From assembly GCF_014697625.1 (NCBI RefSeq), contig NZ_JACJSG010000020.1, positions 62,001 to 126,000 of the forward strand: 64,000 nucleotides of DNA, written 5' to 3'. The notes beneath the pieces are model-generated. The model saw only the letters and a program-made list of their open reading frames with translations. It was not told the DNA's origin and ran no database searches. This document shows positions 34,124 to 43,263 of this stretch, piece by piece. The translations under genes and the position numbers were made by a program. The number at the start of each line of letters is the position of its first letter. Positions within the stretch are counted from its first letter, which is position 1. The DNA is from Anabaena azotica FACHB-119 (GTDB taxonomy: Bacteria; Cyanobacteriota; Cyanobacteriia; Cyanobacteriales; Nostocaceae).

Positions 34124-37006
34124 TTAAAACTCCCCAGCTAAGGCGGGAACGCAGCGTTCACAAAGTAGGGGATGTTCTGCTGATTCTCCTACATGGGTGG
34201 AGTAGTTCCAACAGCGATCGCATTTTTCCCCCTCTGCATTCACTACCCCAATTTCCCAACTATCAGACTGTAAGCTGTATTTCACATCTTCCAGTTTGTC
34301 AGGAGAATCTAACAATTCAACTTGCGATGTCAGGAATAGATAACGCAGTTCATCGACACCGTTACCAACTTCAGGGTTTAAGGTTGCAATGGCGTTGCGA
34401 GAGTTAGCATCTTTGACATAAATCAAAGCTTTCGCCTCTAGGGAAGAACCAATCATTTTTTCTACCCTAGCCTGTTCTAACACCTTGTTAACATCAGTAC
34501 GTAACTGACGCAGTTGTTGCCAAAACTCCGCCAACTCTGGATTATGCCATTTCTCCTCTACCTTGACCCAACCAGCTTCAAACACTGATTTATACGGGGT
34601 TTTGTAGGGGAGATATTGCCAGATATCCTCGGCGGTGTGGCAGAGTACGGGTGCGATCGCTCGTGCTAAATTCTCTAAAGCAATGTGGATCACCGTTTGA
34701 CAACTGCGGCGACGGAAAGAATCTACTGCACTGATATATAATCTATCCTTAGCTACATCTAAGTAGAAGTTGGATAAATCTACTACACAAAAATTCTGCA
34801 CAGTTTGAAAGAAGCGGAAGAATTGGAAACTCTCAAAAGCCTCCGTCACCTCCTCAAACACCTCACGGATGCGGTGCAGCATATACTTATCTAACTGCGG
34901 TAATTTCTCAAAGGGAACGGTATCTTTTTCTGGGTCGAAATCATGCAAACTACCCAGCAAGAACCGCGCCGTATTGCGAATCTTACCCCTGACATCGTTG
35001 AGTTGCTTAATGATATTGCCACCCAAACGCACATCCGCAGTGTAATCTACAGAAGAAGCCCATAAGCGCAACACATCTGCACCGTAAGCGGGTTCTTTCT
35101 TCTGGTCTTTCCCACCGGAAATCATGATTTGTGGGTCAACCACATTACCCAGAGACTTACTCATCTTCCGCCCTTGTTCATCCAAAACAAAGCCGTGAGT
35201 CAACACAGTTTTGTAAGGTGCGATATCATTCACCGCTACACTGGTAAGCAAACTTGACTGGAACCAACCGCGATGTTGGTCGGAACCTTCCAAATACATA
35301 TCAGCCGGGTAGCGTAACTCTGGACGCTGCTTAACTACAGCCGCCCAAGAAGAACCAGAATCAAACCATACATCCATCGTGTCTGTACCTCTGCGGTAAG
35401 ACCGACCATTATTTCTGTAAGATTCTGGTAATAATTCCTCTACCGACAATTCCCACCAAGCATCAGAACCCTTTTCAGCGATGATGGCTTGTACATGGTT
35501 GATAGTTTCCTCATTCAGCAGAGGTTCGCCGGTTTCCTCATCGTAGAATACCGGAATTGGCACACCCCAAGCACGCTGACGGGAGATACACCAATCAGAA
35601 CGTTCTGCAACCATCGGCGTGATACGATTTTCACCTTGGGCTGGTATCCATTTTACAGTAGCGATCGCCTTCAGCGCCTCCTCCCGAAAACCCTCCACCG
35701 AAGCAAACCACTGTTCAGTCGCCCGGAAAATCGTCGGCTTCTTCGTCCGCCAGTCGTAAGGATACTTATGTGCGTAAGCCTCCTCCTTCAACAGCGAACC
35801 CGCAGCCAAGAGCGCATCAATGACCGCCTGATTTCCCTCACCCAACACATTCAACCCAGCAAACTCTCCCGCCTCCAGGGTAAAATCGCCACTATCATCC
35901 ACAGGTGCAAGGATAGGCAACTTATAACGCAGCCCCACAATGTAGTCCTCTTGACCATGACCAGGGGCAGTATGTACCAATCCAGTCCCCGACTCAGTTG
36001 TGATATAATCACCACCCACAACCACCGGACTTTCCCGGTCATATAAAGGGTGACGGTAAGTAGTATGTTCCAACTCCTTACCCTTAAAAGTCGCCTTCAC
36101 CGTCAACTCTGCCGAGATAGTAGCCGCCAAACGCTCCACCAAATCAGCCGCCACAATAAGGTATTTGAAACTACTTTGCGTTTCCGCATCTTTGCGTGAA
36201 ACTTCCACCACAGCGTAGTTAAGATCCCCATTCACCGCCACCGCCAAATTCCCCGGAATTGTCCAAGGCGTAGTAGTCCAGATAGCCACACCCAAATCAG
36301 GCAAATATTCACCCAACACAGGTTTCACCGCCTCAGCCAACCCAGTCACTCTAAAAGCCGCATAGATACTGCGAGAAGTGTGACCTTCTGGATATTCCAA
36401 TTCCGCCTCAGCCAAAGCCGTCCGCGAACTCGGACTCCAGTGTACAGGCTTCAACCCACGATAAATATATCCTTTTAACACCATCTGCCCAAACACGCCA
36501 ATCTGCGCCGCCTCATATTCCGGCTTCAGCGTCAGATATGGGTGATCCCAGTCGCCCCAAACACCATATCTTTTAAAACTTTGGCGTTGGTCATCAACAG
36601 TAGCCAAAGCAAAATCTCTAGCCTTCTGGCGTAATTGCAGAGGTGTGAGATTTTGCCGTTCTGCTGACTTGAGATTTTGCAAAACCTTCAATTCAATTGG
36701 TAAGCCGTGACAGTCCCAACCAGGCACATAACGCACCTTACGACCTTTCAGCAGTTGGTAACGATTAATAATATCTTTGAGAATTTTATTTAAGGCATGA
36801 CCAACATGAAGAGAGCCGTTTGCGTAGGGAGGCCCATCGTGCAGTATAAATAATTCACCTGGATTATTTTGCGACAGGCGTTCAAAAATTTTATTGTCTG
36901 CCCAGAACTTCTGAATTTCGGGTTCCCGCTTGATGGCGTTCGCCCGCATATCAAAATTCGTCTTGGGTAGATTTACAGTATCTTTGTAGCTTCCAGTTTC
37001 TGTCAC
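34124..37006 (-). CDS. ileS: Isoleucine-tRNA ligase
   Basis: The product is 960 residues, the standard bacterial length. It has the class I signatures PPYANGSLHVGH (HVGH at 67-70) and GRKMSKSLGNVVDP (about residue 613), the editing domain with VIWTTTPWTIPGN and GTGLVHTAPGHGQEDY, the SDWCISRQRAWGVPIPVFY stretch, and a C-terminal zinc module with CDRCW and LCERC. It charges tRNA-Ile in the cytoplasm. ATG start at 37006, monocistronic. No T-box or other leader element was recognised upstream. Confidence 0.98.
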   Translation of the reverse strand: MTETGSYKDTVNLPKTNFDMRANAIKREPEIQKFWADNKIFERLSQNNPGELFILHDGPPYANGSLHVGHALNKILKDIINRYQLLKGRKVRYVPGWDCHGLPIELKVLQNLKSAERQNLTPLQLRQKARDFALATVDDQRQSFKRYGVWGDWDHPYLTLKPEYEAAQIGVFGQMVLKGYIYRGLKPVHWSPSSRTALAEAELEYPEGHTSRSIYAAFRVTGLAEAVKPVLGEYLPDLGVAIWTTTPWTIPGNLAVAVNGDLNYAVVEVSRKDAETQSSFKYLIVAADLVERLAATISAELTVKATFKGKELEHTTYRHPLYDRESPVVVGGDYITTESGTGLVHTAPGHGQEDYIVGLRYKLPILAPVDDSGDFTLEAGEFAGLNVLGEGNQAVIDALLAAGSLLKEEAYAHKYPYDWRTKKPTIFRATEQWFASVEGFREEALKAIATVKWIPAQGENRITPMVAERSDWCISRQRAWGVPIPVFYDEETGEPLLNEETINHVQAIIAEKGSDAWWELSVEELLPESYRNNGRSYRRGTDTMDVWFDSGSSWAAVVKQRPELRYPADMYLEGSDQHRGWFQSSLLTSVAVNDIAPYKTVLTHGFVLDEQGRKMSKSLGNVVDPQIMISGGKDQKKEPAYGADVLRLWASSVDYTADVRLGGNIIKQLNDVRGKIRNTARFLLGSLHDFDPEKDTVPFEKLPQLDKYMLHRIREVFEEVTEAFESFQFFRFFQTVQNFCVVDLSNFYLDVAKDRLYISAVDSFRRRSCQTVIHIALENLARAIAPVLCHTAEDIWQYLPYKTPYKSVFEAGWVKVEEKWHNPELAEFWQQLRQLRTDVNKVLEQARVEKMIGSSLEAKALIYVKDANSRNAIATLNPEVGNGVDELRYLFLTSQVELLDSPDKLEDVKYSLQSDSWEIGVVNAEGEKCDRCWNYSTHVGESAEHPLLCERCVPALAGEF

Positions 37007-37145
37007 AGTTTCATGCCTAAGATTATGTATGCAGGTTCTATCAATTATAGAAGATGGGATGAAGCCTAAAGCTAGGGGGCTTCATTTCTCGACATTCAGT
37101 AATCTACCATTTACTATATTGGTAATATACATCTATTAGCTACGT

Positions 37146-38273
37146 ATGAGCAACTCTTCTTTTTTTGATGAACAAAAAGAGCAGTCCTTAGTTAAAGCGA
37201 GAATTGTGGAAAAATATTTTTGGGCTTGGGCAAAGGTAATTATACCAACAGCTAAAAAGGCAGGAAATAAAATCGCCTATATAGACCTATTTGCAGGCCC
37301 TGGAAGATACAAAGATGGTTCACGATCAACCCCTATCAAAGTTTTAGAAACAGCAATTGCTGACCCAGATATGCAATGTATGCTCAAAACATTATTTAAT
37401 GATGCTAATTCTGAACATACTAATTCTTTACAACAAGCTATAGATACAATTCCCGGAATTGAAAAGTTAAAGTATAAGCCTGACGTAATGAATTTTGAAG
37501 TAGGGGAAAAAATTGTTAATGCTTTTGCTCAACTCAACTTAGTCCCAACATTATTTTTTGTAGACCCCTGGGGATATAAGGGATTATCACTACAACTTAT
37601 CAACTCAGTTGTCAAAAACTGGGGCTGTGATTGTATTTTCTTTTTCAATTATAATCGCATTAATATGGGTCTAGGTAATGCAGCAGTTGAAGAACATATA
37701 GATGCGTTATTTGGAAAAACAAGAGCAGACAAATTACGAGAAAAGCTGTACCCACTTAAAGCACAAGCAAGAGAGTTAACCATAATAGAAGCGCTTTGCG
37801 AATCTCTGCAAGAAATGGGTGGTAAGTATGTATTACCTTTTCGCTTTAAACATGAAAACGGAAACCGGACTAGCCATCACCTGATTTTTGTCAGTAAGAA
37901 CTTCAAAGGCTATGAGATTATGAAGGAGATAATGGCAAAAGAAAGTTCCGAGCAAAATCAAGGTGTACCATCTTTTGAATATAGTCCAGCGACTAATATG
38001 CAGCCCTTGCTGTTTGAATTTTACCGTCCTCTTGATGAATTAGAAGGAATGCTACTAGATACATTTGCAGGTCAAACAATAACCATGCAAGAGATTTATA
38101 TGCAGCATAATGTTGGTAGAAGTTATATTAGTAAGAATTATAAGGCTGCTCTTAATAGTCTGGAAGCTAAGGGAAAAATTAAAGCCGAACCACCAGCTAA
38201 TAAAAGACAAAAACGCAAAGGTGAAATTACATTTGCAGATTCAGTTAAAGTGACCTTTCCACCTAAGCCGTAA
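37146..38273 (+). CDS. tcmP: Three-Cys-motif partner protein TcmP
   Basis: The product is 375 residues. The N-terminal part looks like a Rossmann-type fold: KARIVEKYFWAWAKVI, then IAYIDLFAGPGRYKDGSRSTPIKVLE (motif-I-like DLFAGPG), LFNDANSEH, and LFFVDPWGYKGLSLQLINSVV (a DPW-type motif). The C-terminal 90 residues look like a small winged-helix-type domain with a basic tail (NKRQKRKGE). TcmP is defined by its pairing with three-Cys-motif proteins, and the next gene, convergent and overlapping by 11 bp, is one. The function is unknown; a nucleic-acid modification role is a guess. Confidence 0.82.
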   Translation: MSNSSFFDEQKEQSLVKARIVEKYFWAWAKVIIPTAKKAGNKIAYIDLFAGPGRYKDGSRSTPIKVLETAIADPDMQCMLKTLFNDANSEHTNSLQQAIDTIPGIEKLKYKPDVMNFEVGEKIVNAFAQLNLVPTLFFVDPWGYKGLSLQLINSVVKNWGCDCIFFFNYNRINMGLGNAAVEEHIDALFGKTRADKLREKLYPLKAQARELTIIEALCESLQEMGGKYVLPFRFKHENGNRTSHHLIFVSKNFKGYEIMKEIMAKESSEQNQGVPSFEYSPATNMQPLLFEFYRPLDELEGMLLDTFAGQTITMQEIYMQHNVGRSYISKNYKAALNSLEAKGKIKAEPPANKRQKRKGEITFADSVKVTFPPKP

Positions 38274-39039
38274 GTTCTAAATTTCCTCCTCTAAATGAGC
38301 GTTGTTGTGTAAAATTACTACACTTATTTTGATGCTCCTGCCAAGCCGGAGGCATTTCATCCCAGATTTGTCCATTTAATAATCTACCTCCAGCTTTAGA
38401 AGTTCTACCACCAATCTGCTTAAAGAAAAATGCTACTCCTGCTTGTTGGCATTGGTGGCGAATTTCTTCCGCCCATTCCATCTTCATGGGACGATGTTTT
38501 TGTCCAGACTCTCCACCAACAATTACCCAATCAATATTTGTTAAATCAAGATTTAATGAACCTAACAGTGGTTCACATGAAAGAAAACGCACCTTGGCAG
38601 GAACTTGACGAAGATAATCAACACGATGGATATAATTTTGATTTTCAACAGACACACCCATCCAAATATTTTCATAAAATTCTAGATTAGGTGCTAACTC
38701 AATCAGTCTTTCAGGTCTTTTTGTTAATATTTGATATATGTGCCAAGGCGTAGCCTGAATCACTTTAAATACATTCTGAATAAAATCAAGAGGCACTTCT
38801 TCGTGAAACAGATCACTCATTGAGTTTACAAATATTCTACTGGGACTACGCCATTTTAAAGGTTCTGTTAACCTTTCTGGATGTAAAGTTAGCTTAAAGC
38901 CATCCTTGAAATTATTAGGAAAACGTTTAGTAATGGCTTCTGCATAGCAATTTAAACAACCCGGACTAACTTTATTACAACCAGTTGTAGGATTCCAAGT
39001 TTTATCCGTCCACTCAATACCTGTATGAGTACTAGACAT
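38263..39039 (-). CDS. DUF5131 / Gp37-Gp68-like three-Cys-motif protein
   Basis: The product is 258 residues. The three-Cys motif is TGCNKVSPGCLNCYAEA near residues 19-35 (C-x6-C-x2-C), followed by IFVNSMSDLFHEEVP, LTKRPERL, WMGVSVENQ, FLSCEPLLG, WVIVGGESG and FFFKQIGG. This order is typical of the phage Gp37/Gp68 family, a TIM-barrel that looks like radical-SAM enzymes but has a different cysteine spacing. It is convergent with TcmP and overlaps its 3' end by 11 bp. It is common on phages and mobile DNA; the reaction is unknown. Confidence 0.85.
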   Translation of the reverse strand: MSSTHTGIEWTDKTWNPTTGCNKVSPGCLNCYAEAITKRFPNNFKDGFKLTLHPERLTEPLKWRSPSRIFVNSMSDLFHEEVPLDFIQNVFKVIQATPWHIYQILTKRPERLIELAPNLEFYENIWMGVSVENQNYIHRVDYLRQVPAKVRFLSCEPLLGSLNLDLTNIDWVIVGGESGQKHRPMKMEWAEEIRHQCQQAGVAFFFKQIGGRTSKAGGRLLNGQIWDEMPPAWQEHQNKCSNFTQQRSFRGGNLELTA

Positions 39040-39288
39040 AATTTTTTGACCTCAATGATTATTGAGTTTGCTAATTTATAATATTTAATTCATCTGTACT
39101 ATTATACAATAAGATTACTGACAAATCTACCATTGTAACCATTTTTAGAATTATTGGACATTATTCGGTTTCTTGTTTTAGTTAGGTAAATCAATGTTGA
39201 GTTTAGTAGCGAACTATTTTTAATTACTCTAGGCAAACAATAAAATCGTAGTTCTAACTGAACAATACTTATAAGTAGAAAACATAAA

Positions 39289-39558
39289 ATGAGTATAAAT
39301 ACACCAAAGTTTCTAGATATAGTAGCACTCACGATTGACTTAGCAGAGTATAATTTATTGCGTGGTCAAGTGGGGACAATCGTAGAAATATTAGCTGATG
39401 GTGCTGCATTTGAAGTAGAGTTTAGCGATACCTGCGGCGGGCTACGCCTACGCAATGGACAAACCTATGAATCTGTTGGTTTACGTCCAGAGCAAATTAT
39501 GGTGTTACATTTTGAGCCAGCATCGCCTAGTTCAGTACCAGAAATGGTTACAGCATAG
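39289..39558 (+). CDS. DUF4926-family small protein
   Basis: The product is 89 residues: FLDIVALTIDLAEYNLLRGQVGTIVEIL then AAFEVEFSD, the DUF4926 pattern of a small beta-barrel protein often found in cyanobacteria near toxin-antitoxin or Uma2 genes. The middle (DTCGGLRLRNGQTYESVGL) is coded by GCGGCGGGCTACGCCTACGC, a common interspersed repeat, so the usual FxDxxG...LxLxxxQ segment carries an in-frame repeat. ATG start, no strong ribosome-binding site. Function unknown. Confidence 0.72.
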   Translation: MSINTPKFLDIVALTIDLAEYNLLRGQVGTIVEILADGAAFEVEFSDTCGGLRLRNGQTYESVGLRPEQIMVLHFEPASPSSVPEMVTA

Positions 39559-40560
39559 GTACATTTAGAAAGACTGACAAAAATAAAAATTATATTGATA
39601 CAACTTTAATAGTCAATTTATGGTGCAATCTCAACCGGATATTATCACAACAGAAGAGTTGCGATCGCCTACTGGACTGGCAAGGCTAAACTTGTGCATT
39701 AGCCAACAATCTCACATCTTAATAACAATTCAAAAAATCTTGGCAACACATCCCTTATCTGTAGTAGCGCATATCTGTACGCTACTGCATATATGCGTTT
39801 ACACCGTTCGCGTAACGTTTCCGTTTAGGAGAAGTTCTGATGCCTTCGGCGGGCTGCGCCAACGGCGGAAGCCGCCGCTCAGACTTCTCTGTGCGTTTAT
39901 CTGCGTTCAATTTGAGTCAATCATCAAGTTCTCACAGCTTACTATTATGTGCTTGATATTTGCTTGACGTAATGAGAACTTACGCAAGTGTCATCATCAA
40001 ACTAACTGTAGAGTGCGTCAGCCCCAACAATGTCGTACAAATCCAAGGATTTTCCACATCTGACGCACCCTACTCCAAGAGCCAGTTGCGTGAGTCCTGT
40101 TAATACCAATGAGATCCAGTTGATAGACAAACAAGCAAAAAAAATGAAAAAATTATTAACATTAATTTTTGTTGCAAAAATGAGTTTGATACAAAACTAG
40201 CTTAGTCAATCAAACTGCTGAACGATAACATCTTTTTCTTGATTGAAAATCAGGAATTATACGGATATAAAATGAATAAAAAGTATCTAAAATAATATAC
40301 TATTAATGAATTAATATTTATTTCGGGGTGTGGAAGAATAGCAAGAGTAACTAATTGAAAATTGAAATATTTTTGGTGAAAGAAAAAACTGTGAAATTTA
40401 TTTTGAAAAATTCATATCTTTTTCTACCTTTAAATACCATAATTATTTAATTTCAAGTTAGTGAAACTATAAAACAAACGATTATTATTGACCAGTAAAT
40501 CTGGCAAAAATAAACGGCTTACTAGTTTGGGTTTTGAAAAGGTTAATAGCCTGTTTTTAG
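39559..40560. other. Long gene-poor region with a gene remnant and repeats
   Basis: A short start, MVQSQPDIITTEELRSP (39620-39670), is cut off by an element-C end (TACTGGACTGGCAAGGCTAA, about 39669). The frame then runs on through repeats to 39967, so this looks like a truncated gene. From 39790 to 39900 there are GGCGGGCTGCGCC-type repeats. A complete TTACGCAA-ended miniature element follows at 39975-40098. The last 460 bp before the pix operon are very AT-rich with no repeat or gene seen, and probably carry its promoter. Confidence 0.55.
39975..40098. mobile_element. 124-bp miniature element with AGAACTTACGCAAGTG ends
   Basis: The left end AGAACTTACGCAAGTG and the complement of the right end (AGGACTCACGCAACTGG) form imperfect terminal repeats. 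An inner inverted pair is GAGTGCGTCAG / CTGACGCACCCTA. Partial copies lie at 25241-25292 and 50491-50581. There is no coding capacity. Confidence 0.65.
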
Positions 40561-41805
40561 ATGACAAATATGAAGTACAAACTACCGGAACCGATGGTAT
40601 CAGATAACGTACTTAACGAATTTAAGACCTGTACCCAACTCCAGTACAACGGCCAGTTGAATATTAAAAGTCCCAAAGGGCATCAATGGACATTTTATTA
40701 TCGGCTAGGTAGAATAGTTTGGGCTGCAGGCGGAACTCATCCTTTTCGACGCTGGCGGAGGTTGATGGCTCAACATTGCCCACAAATTGATGTTGAAAAA
40801 ATGCAGCTACGCAAGCAAGATATCTCCATTAGTTACTGGGATTATCGTCTGCTGGAAATTCTGTATAAAAGACAGAAAATTCAACGAGAGCAGGTTCATG
40901 CGATCGTCGATAATACCATAGCTGAACTGTTGTTTGACCTAGCCCAGCAAAGTAATTTCATCTCTGTAAGTGGCGATGCCTCCGGCGCTACACTTGTTGT
41001 AGAACGCAATGAACAAGTCGTTCTCGAAACACCCATGAGTTTCACGAGTGCAGACCTATCGATGAAACAGATGCTAGAATCTTGGCAAATGTGGTCAGCA
41101 GCAGGCTTGGCAAATATTTCTCCCGACTTTGCACCGATAATTCGCCGACCAGAACAACTCCAGCAACAGGTAAGCCCATCTGTTTACAAGAACTTTGTGA
41201 CTTTGATTAATGGTAAATCGACACTGCGCGATTTATCTGCCAAAATGAAGCAGAATGTTTTACCAGTTTCCCGTTCCTTGCTTCCCTACGTCCTCAAAGG
41301 AATCATTGAATTAGTGGAACTACCTGATTTGCCTATAAATATTCTAGACAGTCCTGCTACCCCTACCCCTGCACAACCTAAAAAATCTAAGGTTCCTGTC
41401 ATAGCTTGCGTAGATGATAGCCCTCAAGTCTGTAAAATGTTGGAGGATATTGTCACAGCCAACGGGATGAAGTTTATCAAGATTCAGGATGCCATACAAG
41501 CTCTACCAATTCTCATTCAAGAGAAGCCAGACCTGATCTTCTTAGACTTAATTATGCCAGTCGCTAGTGGTTATGAAATCTGCACACAGTTGCGGCGAAT
41601 TTCTCATTTTGCTAACACCCCAGTAGTGATACTCACAGGGAATGATGGTCTTTTAGATCGAGTCCGTGCTAAGGTAGTCGGTTCTACTGACTTTCTCACT
41701 AAACCTGTAGCACCAGATAGGGTGATGAGTATAATTCGTAAGTATTTACCCATGCAAGCTTCACCCGTAGCCAAACCTGGAACACATTTAGAAATGTGCC
41801 ATTGA
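40561..41805 (+). CDS. pixG: PatA-type response regulator of the phototaxis operon
   Basis: The product is 414 residues. The N-terminal PATAN/DUF4388-type domain (about 1-265) has GQLNIKSPKGHQWTFYYRLGRIVWAAGGTHPFRRWRR. A proline-rich linker (ATPTPAQPKK) leads to a C-terminal receiver (about 283-402) with the acidic pair DD in ACVDDSPQV, phospho-acceptor Asp near residue 330 in LIFLDLIMP, and Lys in DFLTKP. It is the first gene of a pixG-H-I-J-L-ordered operon, matching the Synechocystis pix and Nostoc ptx loci. It is the probable output regulator acting on type IV pilus motors. The alternative start at 40570 is also ATG. Confidence 0.82.
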   Translation: MTNMKYKLPEPMVSDNVLNEFKTCTQLQYNGQLNIKSPKGHQWTFYYRLGRIVWAAGGTHPFRRWRRLMAQHCPQIDVEKMQLRKQDISISYWDYRLLEILYKRQKIQREQVHAIVDNTIAELLFDLAQQSNFISVSGDASGATLVVERNEQVVLETPMSFTSADLSMKQMLESWQMWSAAGLANISPDFAPIIRRPEQLQQQVSPSVYKNFVTLINGKSTLRDLSAKMKQNVLPVSRSLLPYVLKGIIELVELPDLPINILDSPATPTPAQPKKSKVPVIACVDDSPQVCKMLEDIVTANGMKFIKIQDAIQALPILIQEKPDLIFLDLIMPVASGYEICTQLRRISHFANTPVVILTGNDGLLDRVRAKVVGSTDFLTKPVAPDRVMSIIRKYLPMQASPVAKPGTHLEMCH

Positions 41806-42077
41806 AAGGTGTCCCTGTTAATGACCCAATCAAAAATTTGATTGGTGCAAGCAAGATACTCTCCAAGGTTAATTATCGTTAAATCTGGTACACAATTATT
41901 TGCATGGAATATGTAAATTTCAGTCCCCAAATCTGAATGATACGTATTTTTTCTGATCCAGATTTAAGCGCAAAGGATCAAAATATAACAGAATGTCAGC
42001 CTGTGTTTATCAGGCTTAAATACATACTTTGATTTCGCTAGATAAGTTAAGAAGGATTTGAGAGAGAGGGAAATTCT

Positions 42078-42440
42078 ATGAGTACCGCGTTAGTTATAGA
42101 AGATGGTTTGACAGATCGCGAAGTTTTGAGTCGTTATCTCCAACAGGCTGGCTATTCTGTGATTAGTGCTACCAGCAGTGAAGAAGCGCAAATAAAATTA
42201 GATAGCACTCAGCCAGATTTAATCTTTCTTGATGTAATTTTACCAGGTAAAAGTGGTTTTGAAATTTGTCGAGAACTGAAAAATAATCCTAAGACTAGTA
42301 ATATTCCTGTTGTCTTCTGTTCAACAAAAAACAGCGATGTAGACAAAACCTGGGGAAATATGCTAGGTGCTGAAGCTTATCTTTCTAAGCCAATTAATCA
42401 GGAAGAGTTAAAATTAACGCTCAAAAAGCTCTCTAGGTAA
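42078..42440 (+). CDS. pixH: CheY-like response regulator
   Basis: The product is 120 residues, a single receiver domain: acidic residues in LVIEDGLTD, phospho-acceptor Asp52 in LIFLDVILPGKSG, Thr/Ser-type switch in VVFCSTKNSD and Lys in AYLSKPIN. It receives phosphate from the operon's CheA-type kinase. Start at ATG 42078 with GAGAGAGGG upstream. It follows pixG after 272 bp and precedes the CheW gene by 39 bp. Confidence 0.88.
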   Translation: MSTALVIEDGLTDREVLSRYLQQAGYSVISATSSEEAQIKLDSTQPDLIFLDVILPGKSGFEICRELKNNPKTSNIPVVFCSTKNSDVDKTWGNMLGAEAYLSKPINQEELKLTLKKLSR

Positions 42441-42479
42441 TGTCAAGAATAAATATTCAATAAATTAAAGGGTAAAAAT

Positions 42480-42953
42480 TTGGAAAGTCAACAGAAATTT
42501 TTAAGCTTTAATTTGGGAGTCAAAGATACAGCAGTAATTTCTCTACATAATATTACAGAAGTTTTGCCTGTATCTTTGGTGGATATATGTGGTGTTCCCC
42601 AAATGCCAAGTTGCGTTTTAGGCGCGTATAATTGGCGCGGTGAAATGTTGTGGTTAGTCGATTTAGAAGAGATGTTAGGCTATCCATCATTATCACAAAA
42701 CGCCAATTTTCTCGCCAAAATGATGGCAATTGTGCTAGAAGATGAGGGTAAATATTTAGGAATTCTCGTCCGACAAATGCTGGATATAGAGTTACTAGAT
42801 CATCATCAAATGAAAGCACCATCTGCTGAGTTATTCTCATCATCAATTTCTCCTTTTCTCCAAGGATACTTTCTTCACAGCGATGAGCGGATGATGTTCA
42901 ACTTGGATGCTAGCGCTATTATCCACTCTCCCATATGGAATACTCATAATTAA
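42480..42953 (+). CDS. pixI: CheW-like coupling protein
   Basis: The product is 157 residues, a CheW fold: FLSFNLGVKDTAVISLHNITEVLPV at the start, then MPSCVLGAYNWRGEMLWLVDLEEMLG and YLGILVRQMLDIELL. It couples the photoreceptor to the histidine kinase. The start codon is TTG (42480), supported by AAAGGG about 8 bases upstream; no ATG occurs before the conserved region, so TTG initiation is likely real and may lower expression. It is followed by a 310-bp gene-free gap before pixJ. Confidence 0.85.
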   Translation: MESQQKFLSFNLGVKDTAVISLHNITEVLPVSLVDICGVPQMPSCVLGAYNWRGEMLWLVDLEEMLGYPSLSQNANFLAKMMAIVLEDEGKYLGILVRQMLDIELLDHHQMKAPSAELFSSSISPFLQGYFLHSDERMMFNLDASAIIHSPIWNTHN

Positions 42954-43263
42954 TCTTAGCTAGATATAGCAGGAGACAGGGCTGAAACTCTCTTGTTATA
43001 TCGCTTTGTTATTAAAGTGTGTACCTTATTTACTTGCAATCTGCTGTAATTTGGCATTTTGGGGTTGAAGTTAATTAATCCCCAGTTTAAATTTCTGGCT
43101 AGCAGTGATAGTTGCTTATAAGTTATTTATCTGTAGCAGCTGACAGGAAACAGTTTTCATACTTAGTTGATGTCCTCATCTATCTGACAACTGCTATAAA
43201 TATAAATTTACCATTGATTGGCAACTTTTCAACAATTAATTTAAAAATTTTGAGGTTAAGCGA
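42954..43263. other. Spacer between pixI and pixJ
   Basis: These 310 bp are AT-rich with no open frame of note, no interspersed repeat and no clear hairpin. It could hold an internal promoter for pixJL, but I see no specific motif. Confidence 0.5.

Noticed and set aside
35489..36046. 185-codon frame on the plus strand inside ileS
   Set aside because: Antisense shadow of a conserved synthetase gene; no start signal and no protein-like composition.
39620..39967. 115-codon plus-strand frame
   Set aside because: Only the first 17 codons look like a gene; the rest reads through element ends and common repeats, so it is reported as a remnant and not as a gene.
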